In this document: positions 57,221-64,000 of the stretch, piece after piece
Layout of the letters: the number at the start of each line of letters is the position of its first letter
Numbering within the stretch: position 1 is the stretch's first letter
Notes under the pieces: generated by a model
What the model was told of the DNA's origin: nothing
Seen by the model: the letters and a program-made list of their open reading frames with translations, nothing else
Database searches by the model: none
Assembly: GCA_035771175.1 (NCBI GenBank)
Contig: CM069597.1
Location: forward strand, 14,481,001 to 14,545,000
Reading direction: 5' to 3'
Source: Paratinospora sagittata
Taxonomy: Eukaryota; Streptophyta; Magnoliopsida; Ranunculales; Menispermaceae
DNA: 64,000 bases
Position numbers and translations under genes: made by a program

Positions 57221-57909
57221 AGCGCCCTTAAAGGAACAAAACGACATAAATGATATTTTTATTGTTCTGACATGTACGTATTTTTTGCCACTTTTTCAGA
57301 ACTTTTCGTACAAAATCAATTTTCAGTATTTGTAAGAGATATTCTCTGATTTACAAACCACGTCTTCTAAAACTCTCCTTATTCGTGTATTTGGAGAAAA
57401 ATAGAATATTCATGAATTGTGCAGTTGCCATTTTTGTGATATATTTTAGCTGTTGTGAGTAAACATTCATATTTGAAATTCAAATTCAAATGAACAACAA
57501 CTTCATCTCTACAAGTCTATAAATACAGACACTTAACAATTTGTTAAGTACCGAAAATTCTCTAAGCTAAAACGCTTTTTGAAAGTTAGTCGAATTTTCT
57601 TCTGGTCAAGAAAACATTTAAGTCACTCTGTTTTTCACAGTAGTTTTTTTGAGACTTTACGTATTCAAAAGATTTTCATACTGAGCTAACATTCTATCTT
57701 TATCTGAAAATCTCTTTGAAGTTTTGAACTGTTTCCACTCAAATCATTCAACACTGTTTTAACTTATATCATTGTTGCTAAAAGAGTAATTTGAGAAATA
57801 GTTCATAGGATGCAGTTGTATTCAGTTTCATATCCTGTATACTGTATCAACGTTGTAACAATAGTTAGATAAACTATTGAGTTGATATTCTATATTCAAC
57901 AAAGTCCGG

Positions 57910-58065
57910 TCTTCTCACACGCGTCAGTTGAGAAATGGTAGTTCTCACACCTGTAAGTTGAGATAGGTTGGTCTCACACCTGTAAGCTGAGCAATGTAAC
58001 TATTGTTTTCACACCCGTAAGTTGAGAAAAGGTGTAACGGTTTGATTCTCACCCGTAAGAGAATC
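57910..58065 (+). repeat. CACCCGTAAGT hairpin array
   Basis: About five units occur, including TTCTCA-CACGCGTCAGT-TGAGAA, TTCTCA-CACCTGTAAGT-TGAGAT and TTTTCA-CACCCGTAAGT-TGAGAA, closing with TTCTC-ACCCGTAA-GAGAA. Confidence 0.78.
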
Positions 58066-58229
58066 CCTTAGTGACAAGCTTAAAATCCTAACCGAGGAGG
58101 TTAGGTAGTGGACGTAGGCAAGTAGCCGAACCACTATAAATCGACTGTGCATATTTGTTTGTTTTTTTGCACTGTATCTTTGCCATTGGTATTATTTTCT
58201 GCCCCCTCTTGGACATATCTGGGCCAACA

Positions 58230-60462
58230 CACCATGCATCATTGATTCTTCAAAGCTTTCATGTAGGATTAGATGTGTTATGCAAATAATGTTATCATAA
58301 ATAGAATGTGGTTTGTAATCATCAAAATATCATTCATATAAGGGACATACTCTTGTAAGGGACATGAGGATAATTGGTTCAACACATCATCACCATCATC
58401 TTTTGCCACTCCCTCACAACCTGTGTCACCCTCTGTGGATTTTGCCTCATCAACACCACCTACATCACCCTATTCTAGACCACTCGCTTTTGAGCCCATC
58501 GTTCGACCCTTAATTTCTGGACGCATTTCTCCTAGCGTTCATGTCGACTTCGATGACTTCTATCAGATCAACATGCCCATTCCTCCCCGATTTCGAGAGC
58601 TTGGTTGGGATAGTTTTTTATCTTTAGGAGATCAAATTTATCTCGAGCTCATCCGAGTATTCTACTTCGGACTAGCGATTGTTTCCCCATACGATATACT
58701 TCTATATCAGACCACCATCTTTGGTATCGATACTAATGTCTCTCTTGCCATTCTGGAGGAGATTTTCCAGCTTCCTAGTGATCATCCCATTCCTGATTAG
58801 AGGGATGATCAGATTATTTTTTAGGGTTATAGCAGTCTCTCAGCTGTAGAGACCATGCCTGGGCAGATCCTGGAGCCCGACACCAGAGATGTCTCGAGCA
58901 CTATATTCCCATTAGAGCTTAAGATCTTTCATAACATCATCTCTCGAGTCATTCATCTGTGACTTAGTTCTTGTTCGACAATTAAACCAATCAATACCTT
59001 TATTCTTTGGTGCATTCACTCTTGCACTAGGATTAGGTTATCCTACTTCATCTTTCACCATATGGTGAATACATGACACACGTCAATAGCTATACCTTAT
59101 GGAGCATTGGTCACCCGACTTGCTCTTCCAGCCGGGATTGACTTATCAGGCTTTACCTTGGTTGTCCCTCCTACTCAGAAGAATCACATCAGTGAGCATA
59201 CTATCCATTCTATGGGCTATGGATGGGTGTGACGCATTCAGCGATGGGTTCACTTGTCATATAGAGCTCCTTGTGAGGACATATCTTACAATTGACCGCT
59301 TCCAACCAACCAGCCCGAGGAAGATATTCACCGAGTAGGAGGTGCACCACCGAGACAACGACAGAGACATCCAACACCAGCACCAATACCTGCTCCAGAA
59401 GGTGTTGACCCTCACCCTAATCGTGGGCCAACACCAACACCAACTGCTGCACGAGCATTAGCTTCATCATCCACAGCTCTAGCTTCACTGGACACAATCC
59501 TTCAGATCCTCTGAGACTTATAGGCTTCTATGGCTCAGCGGGCAAAGGATTTTGATACTTGCAAGGCCGCTCAAGAGAGGACTCTTAGAGAGACCAGTGA
59601 GTTGGCTCAGACATTGGTTGACAGTCATTCTCGTGAGTATACATTTATTCTAGAAGAATTTTTCCTACGAGATGACCAGGGTGGTCCATCATCACCAACT
59701 CTTAGACCGTCAGGTTCATCACTAGCTCTTCGAGATGTGACTCCCGCGGTTGTTCCATCCTCAATCTCCTTAGCTACAGTTTCAGTTTTTCCATCCAACA
59801 TTCCTCAAGCTCCACCACCACCTCTTGACGGGGACAACATCATTACATCTAAAGGTATGACCCCTTTGGTTCACTCAGGGAGGTCTACACCAATAGTCCA
59901 GTCACCGACCTCTTCGGCGGCGACCATTCTCATTTCTGATCCGTACTGCACTGACACTCGTCCATCCGATCTAGAGTCACCGGCTCAGCTTACCTCAACT
60001 CCAGTTGTCCACACACCTTGATTCCCCTCTTTTTGATGATTCAAAAGGGGCAGAATGTTTGGAGAAAGGGGGAGATAGATAGAGAGCGAGTGCACACATT
60101 CCAAGGGAGAGTTGTGCAGGTTTGTACACTTTGTGAATTTTTGTCGAGATTATACATGTATAGGTTTTGCATTTCATTTTGACATACATGTATATCCATT
60201 TTGTACTTTGACGGTGATAGATATATATGATACTTTGTTTCTTCATAATCATGACTTGCTATGATTATTTATATTATATTAGTATCATGACTTTATTAAA
60301 TTGGTATCACTTCTCTATGAACATCATATCTATGAACATGATATGTTGGATTTTATATTGTGAATACATCTCATGATTGAGCATATTCATTTAGATTATC
60401 ATGTTCATTGTTTCAATCAGGCTAATAGTGAGTTTGTTTGAAATCAACAAAAAATGAGAGAT
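58230..60462 (+). mobile_element. 3' internal part of a second Sirevirus-like element
   Basis: It contains the plant-transposon-protein pseudogene (58376-60020), the purine tract TTCAAAAGGGGCAGAATG and AGAAAGGGGGAGATAG (60042-60078), about 380 bases of noncoding sequence, and AAAAAATGAGAGAT directly before an LTR start at 60463. The layout equals 32069-32446 of the composite element. The 5' part is missing. Confidence 0.75.
58376..60020 (+). pseudogene. 'Putative plant transposon protein' ORF, third copy
   Basis: An N-terminal Ser/Pro-rich region is followed by FDDFYQINMPIPPRFREL, GWDSFLSLGDQIYLELIRVF, TTIFGIDTNVSLAILEEIFQ (the R-x-W...L-V-R-x-F-Y and V-x-G-x-x-V pattern) and, past several stops, FHNIISRVIHL, FILWCIHSCTRIRLSYFIFH and IPYGALVTRLALPAGIDLSG. 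A long Ser/Thr/Pro-rich tail with a helical segment (MAQRAKDFDTCKAAQERTL) ends at 60020. Open parts are 58423-58800 and 59530-60021. It sits just before the polypurine tract, the place of env-like ORFs in some Sireviruses. I do not know its function. Confidence 0.78.
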
Positions 60463-60580
60463 TGTTGACTTATTGACCCTCACCCTTGTATGTTTTGATG
60501 ATTTCAAACAACATTCTTTGCATACTAATCACTTTGACTAATAATGTGTTTCAGAACTTAAATGAGCATATATGTAAAGT
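60463..60580 (+). mobile_element. Start of a Sirevirus-like 3' LTR, truncated
   Basis: It begins TGTTGACTTATTGACCCTC and contains TATGTTTTGATGATTTCAAA, the counterpart of GAATGTTTTGATGATTCCAA in the other LTRs. It is interrupted by the Athila-type LTR at 60581. Confidence 0.75.
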
Positions 60581-62023
60581 TGAAAAGTAGGTATTTAATA
60601 TATGTTTTAGAGTATGTTTTAGGTGTGTTTTATGGTATTTAGTTCATATATTATGTTAGTTTATCATAAATTTTGTTAGTTGATAGTTTGGTCATGTTTT
60701 GGTATGTTTGGCTTGTTTCGAGTTGGATTTTTATAGGTTCATTGAAGTCATTATGAAAGCATGTTACTCATATGTGTTTTGTAGGTGGTTTGATGTTCTA
60801 AATGATGATTGAGAAGATGAAGACATCATGCAAGAGGAGCCAAGGGAGTTAGAGTGAAGAAACAAGTGCATCCAAGCCTTGGAAGTGTGGAAAATTAGTG
60901 AAGTTCACAAGAAAATTAGGAAAAATAGGTGTAAAAACCCGTAACTGAGCGTCGTGGCAAAATGGGCGCCAAGGCGCCGGGGTTCGACAGGTTGGCCCGA
61001 TTTTTATTTTTGCCATAACTTTCTCAATTTAACTCCGAATTGGACGTGATTTGTTTCTATGGATTCTTTACTTGAAATAATACAAGATTGAAGGGTTTTG
61101 AGGTGGATTCAAAGTGGATAACAAGAAGAAAAAAGGATGGCTAGGGTATGCAAAAGGGAGGAAAACAAGAAATAAGAGGAGAAAGTTTGGAAGAGTTGCA
61201 GGTTTTGTAAGAAGAAGAAGAAGAAGATCTTCAAGGGAGTTTTCATCTTTTAATTTCTATTTCTTAAGTTCCTGCAATGTTTCCTTTCCTTGTTCTTTAT
61301 CTTTTCTATCTTGTATCCATGGATTGGTTTATAAACTAAATAGATAATCTAGAGTTTTGATTTGGCTATGTTGGATCTTGTGATTGAATCATTGTTTATG
61401 TGTTTTTGAGCAATCTTTTGGGTTTATTTATGATTCTCCATGTTTAATGTTTTGAAATTGTTGATCATTCTTTGAATGAACATAGATTTGGTTTCTTACA
61501 ATCGAGAGAGGTGTTATCGAATTGGAGCAAGGAAAATGTAACGTAGGGTAAAGTATTCAGTCGAGCGACCTACAAAACCCTTTGAAATCCATTAAAATGA
61601 ATCATAGAGCCTAAGGCATTCTTGATCTAAAGGTTTGTCACTCGAGAGAAGGAATTGATTGATCGAGAGTAGATATGGGTTTGATTGAAAAAGGATTCAA
61701 GCTTCATAAATTTCAGAAATTATTTCATTAACACAATTATTAGGAGATCATGAGGGACAACATAGTGAGATCTAAACTCTAGAACTATAAATCCATTGAT
61801 TTCTCTCCAATTTCCATTTGATTTGCATTGTTTTGTTTGATTTTGTTCATTTTACATCTCTGCAATTAAACCATCTCTTTTTATCACCTAGATAACTCCA
61901 CTAATCATTGCAGTTTTGGGCATTTTTAACTGTGAAATTAACCTTCCCTGTGGATACAATAACCCACTCACCATGGGTATTATAACTTCATATTCGTACG
62001 CTTGCAAATCTAAATTTACCACA
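60581..62023 (+). mobile_element. 5' LTR of non-autonomous Athila-type element
   Basis: The LTR is 1443 bp, TGAAAAGTAGGTATTTAATA...AATTTACCACA. Its start aligns loosely with TGATAGTTGCATATTTAGAC of the 20102 LTR. A GC inverted repeat (GGGCGCCAAGGCGCC) lies at 60964-60978. Its final third matches 1021-1590. The short frame at 61114-61347 is a Lys/Arg-rich chance frame. Confidence 0.85.
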
Positions 62024-62031
62024 TCCAATTT

Positions 62032-62049
62032 TGGCGCCGTTGTAGGGGA
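62032..62049 (+). other. Primer binding site for tRNA-Asp
   Basis: TGGCGCCGTTGTAGGGGA, eight bases after the LTR end, differs from the tRNA-Asp complement at two positions. Confidence 0.9.
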
Positions 62050-62347
62050 AGGTGTATATTTTTCTTTTATTAATACCAATTCAAAGTGATTTTTGTCTTA
62101 ATTTAGGTATTTTTTTGTTTGTTTGTTATATGTTAAAAAAATGTTTTTTTCTTTTTTTGATTTTTCTTTTTATTGTTTCTTTTTGTAGAAATGACATACA
62201 ATTATAGCCATTCCACTTTCTAAGATAATTTTGGGCGAGTGGACCCTTGTACAACATTGTCGGCATCACTTTCCTACCTTCAACATAAAAAAGGAACACC
62301 TTAAACATCAACTGGACAATATTATTGATGCAAGATCTCAACATACT

Positions 62348-63262
62348 ATGGACGGTATAGGAGTTGCAACCATCAGAGATTTTGGAATGAATTCAAGTAT
62401 GGAGCAAGTTCCATATGGTCAACAGTGGGATTATAATTGTATGGGCAACCCTCTACCCTATCAATACCATTCGGGTATTTATGACCATGAGAACTGCTCC
62501 TACAATTACTCATGGAATGGCTTGCAACCTCTACCGAGCATGTACGATCAAGTGGAGAAGACGTCATCTTTGAAGGAGATGTTGAGTTCATATATGATGG
62601 AAACAAGGGCATCGACCAAGAATTTGGCCAATGAAGAAGTTGTCAAAAGGGAAAAAATTTTATGTCGAGACATGACACCACCACCACCACCACCTCCACC
62701 AAGGCAATTGACTATTCTAAAAGAGATGCAACGTTATGAAGCCTTGAGAGGAGGAGAAACGAGTACATATCACCAACCAAATGTGATTGAGCATGATAAT
62801 CAAGCGATGCTTATGGATGTGCTCGAGTGTGATGATCAAGAAGTGCCTATGGATATACAATCGGGTGATCCTATGATGCCATATGTTGAAGAGGTGCCTA
62901 CCAAGGTGAAAGAGTGCTTGGATGTCAAGGAATATAATTTTGACTTTGAGGATCTATTTGCTAAAGAGCTACAAGTTGAAGTAGTAGTGGTTAATGATAA
63001 AATCCATTTTGAGGTGCTTGAAGGTCAATGCCTAAACGTTTGGAAAGTACCAACTAAATATTTCGATGACATTCCTCCGTTAGATGAGAGTGATGTTTCA
63101 TCGGACTTTGTGTTTCCACCTTCGGATCAATCATATCAATTTTTGTGGGAAAAGTGCACAAGTCTGGTGATTCCGTCATCAAATCTAAAGAATGAGGAAG
63201 ACGGGAGGATGCTCGAAATAATATGGAAACATAAGCAATTTAAATGTGAAGAGAAATTCTAG
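62348..63262 (+). CDS. Gag-fragment ORF of unknown function in non-autonomous element
   Basis: This is the only long intact frame here: 304 codons from the ATG at 62348 (MDGIGVATIRDFGMNSSMEQ), open about 39 codons further upstream without another ATG. Residues about 30-95 (YQYHSGIYDHENCSYN, LQPLPSMYDQ, SLKEMLSSYMMETRASTKNL) match the Gag C-terminal block of the Athila element at 22610-22800. An eight-proline run follows, then an unrecognised acidic region (KECLDVKEYNFDFEDLF, VEVVVVNDKIHFEVLEGQCL, FDDIPPLDESDVSSDFVFPP) with a basic end (IWKHKQFKCEEKF). The RNA-binding core of Gag, protease and pol are absent. The start is uncertain: an ATG at 62191 in another frame (MTYNYSHSTF) stops after ten codons and may be the old start before a frameshift. 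Confidence 0.65.
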   Translation: MDGIGVATIRDFGMNSSMEQVPYGQQWDYNCMGNPLPYQYHSGIYDHENCSYNYSWNGLQPLPSMYDQVEKTSSLKEMLSSYMMETRASTKNLANEEVVKREKILCRDMTPPPPPPPPRQLTILKEMQRYEALRGGETSTYHQPNVIEHDNQAMLMDVLECDDQEVPMDIQSGDPMMPYVEEVPTKVKECLDVKEYNFDFEDLFAKELQVEVVVVNDKIHFEVLEGQCLNVWKVPTKYFDDIPPLDESDVSSDFVFPPSDQSYQFLWEKCTSLVIPSSNLKNEEDGRMLEIIWKHKQFKCEEKF

Positions 63263-63671
63263 CTAAAGACTAGACATTCATTTTTGAGGCAACCCAACCG
63301 ATTTTTGGTTTTATGTTTTATTTTATTTTTAGTCATTGTAGTATAGATTTTGAGTTTATGGTTTCCACTAATGACATTCATTTTTGTCCCTTCTCAGGTT
63401 TTCATTCAAGTTTGGGGGTCATCAACATTACTAAGAGAAATAAAAGCATTTTGGAAGCCTTCTACCCTCGTGGGCTAGGGGAGTATCGTTATCTTTATCT
63501 TTCTTTTGCTTTCTTTATGTGCATGTTTTTGCATTGAGGACAATGAAAACTTTAAGTTTGGGGGGAGTTTGAATTCTTGGTGTATTTAGTGGAAATTTCT
63601 GAAAATTTTTGCATTTTTCTGTTGAAATTTTTTGTTTTTGATGAGTCTAGATCATGAATAAATCCATATTT
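63263..63671 (+). other. 3' noncoding region with Athila-shared motifs
   Basis: It contains GAGGCAACCCAACC, a 25-base stretch (63326-63350) identical to 27014-27038, AAGTTTGGGGGTC, ATTGAGGACAATGA and TTTAAGTTTGGGGGGAG (63551-63567), in the same order as downstream of the Athila integrase. The final G-rich tract is a likely polypurine tract, though no LTR follows within reach. Confidence 0.75.
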
Positions 63672-64000
63672 TGTGGCGACCCCGCGCCCCGGACCACCAA
63701 CCCCATAGGGAATGGCGTGCGGAATGCCGGGGCGGGACGCCCGGCGTAGGCATCTCCGACCACTCCTCAACTCCCGTGAGGTGGTAGAGACCCTACGAGC
63801 CTTATCTCAAACAACGACATAATATCAAAAGGTACTAAACAAAACTACCAACCGTATTAATCATCCAAGACAAGAGATAATCCATAAAAATGAATCATAA
63901 ATAAAATCATAATCCCTACAGTCCATTAAAATTGACATACACATAAAGTTCAAAATTGTGGGTACAAATAAAACCGTCATATGCCCACATGGTCTATCTA
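63672..64000 (-). mobile_element. Reversed Tekay-like LTR, continues beyond window
   Basis: It begins TGTGGCGACCCCGCGCCCC and matches, in reverse, the last 330 bases of the solo LTR at 36493-39453 with only scattered differences. The Gly/Arg-rich frame 63552-63770 minus is LTR sequence, not a gene. Confidence 0.9.

Larger units (their letters stand above)
50477..57225 (-). mobile_element. Reversed Tekay-type element with TSD AGCGC and collapsed 5' end
   Basis: The element is 50482-57220, flanked by AGCGC. It has the 3' LTR 50482-53201, decayed pol 53202-56742 and a 5' LTR remnant of 478 bases (56743-57220). Most of the 5' LTR, the PBS and gag are deleted. The two LTR ends differ at about 14 of 455 aligned bases by eye, although pol is far more decayed than that. 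Confidence 0.9.
49861..58229 (+). mobile_element. Sirevirus-like LTR split by a Tekay-type element
   Basis: The parts are 49861-50481 and 57226-58229. The first 300 bases of the LTR are missing; the rest keeps the GGACGCT array (49950-50480), TATAAATA (57518-57525), the hairpin array (57910-58065), a TATAAAT near 58135 and the end ATCTGGGCCAACA at 58229. The insertion at AGCGC duplicated those five bases (50477-50481, 57221-57225). Confidence 0.88.
60581..63671 (+). mobile_element. Non-autonomous Athila-type element, right end cut
   Basis: It comprises the LTR 60581-62023, tRNA-Asp PBS 62032, one ORF (62348-63262) and a 3' noncoding region sharing blocks with the Athila element at 26930-27270. 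There is no protease, RT, RNase H or integrase. The 3' LTR is not reached; a reversed Tekay-like LTR begins at 63672. Same PBS, same 3' motifs and a shared Gag block suggest mobilisation by Athila-type enzymes; this is inference. Confidence 0.82.

Noticed and set aside
62191..62223. ATG at 62191 as start of the non-autonomous element ORF
   Set aside because: Its frame stops after ten codons and differs from the long ORF; only a past frameshift would connect them.

Overview
This window is a block of nested plant LTR retrotransposons, most likely pericentromeric or other heterochromatic DNA of a flowering plant. I found no host protein gene, tRNA, rRNA, CRISPR array or bacterial-type feature. 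Assignments rest on motifs read by eye: primer binding sites (PBS) complementary to plant tRNA-Asp or initiator tRNA-Met, TG...CA LTR ends, 5-bp target-site duplications (TSDs), reverse transcriptase, RNase H, integrase and Gag motifs, and a chromodomain remnant. Nearly all coding sequence is broken by stops and frameshifts. The species cannot be named from this sequence.

Three groups dominate. (1) Sirevirus-like Ty1/copia elements have 1.8-2.7 kb LTRs beginning TGTTATCTCAATG and ending GGGCCAACA; these LTRs carry two arrays of short inverted repeats. (2) Tekay/Del-like Ty3/gypsy chromovirus elements have LTRs with ends such as TGTAACA/TGTCACG and usually lie on the minus strand. (3) Athila/Tat-like Ty3/gypsy elements have a tRNA-Asp PBS.

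Layout. 1-1590: end of an Athila-type LTR. 1591-1773: reversed integrase scrap. 1774-3634: Sirevirus-like LTR. 3635-4665: reversed copia gag start, PBS and LTR. 4666-7640: reversed Tekay-like LTR containing a second, TSD-flanked solo LTR (5696-7317). 8491-34360: one large Sirevirus-like element (5' LTR, PBS, gag remnant, 'putative plant transposon protein' ORF, polypurine tract, 3' LTR). Its ORF is split by a reversed Tekay element (14230-20101), an Athila element (20102 to about 29097) and a solo LTR (29386-32063, TSD ACGTG). The ORF reads on across these junctions, which proves the nesting order.

34361-44441: noncoding retroelement DNA holding two TSD-flanked solo LTRs (36493-39453, TSD CAAAT; 39757-42492, TSD ATACT), a PBS and a Tekay-like LTR. 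44442-48481: LTR pieces around a reversed element whose only recognisable ORF is again the plant-transposon-protein domain. 48482-58229: head-to-head Sirevirus-like LTRs, one split by a reversed Tekay element (50482-57220, TSD AGCGC). 58230-60580: 3' end of another Sirevirus-like element with a third copy of that domain. 60581-63671: a non-autonomous Athila-type element whose single ORF keeps only a Gag C-terminal block fused to an unrecognised acidic region. 63672-64000: start of a reversed LTR.

The most interesting observations are: hairpin units in the Sirevirus-like LTRs whose stems change compensatorily while the loop stays close to CCCGTAA; the same orphan domain in three unrelated element contexts; the Gag-fragment ORF of the non-autonomous Athila derivative; and a perfect 199-bp tandem duplication spanning a deletion junction.
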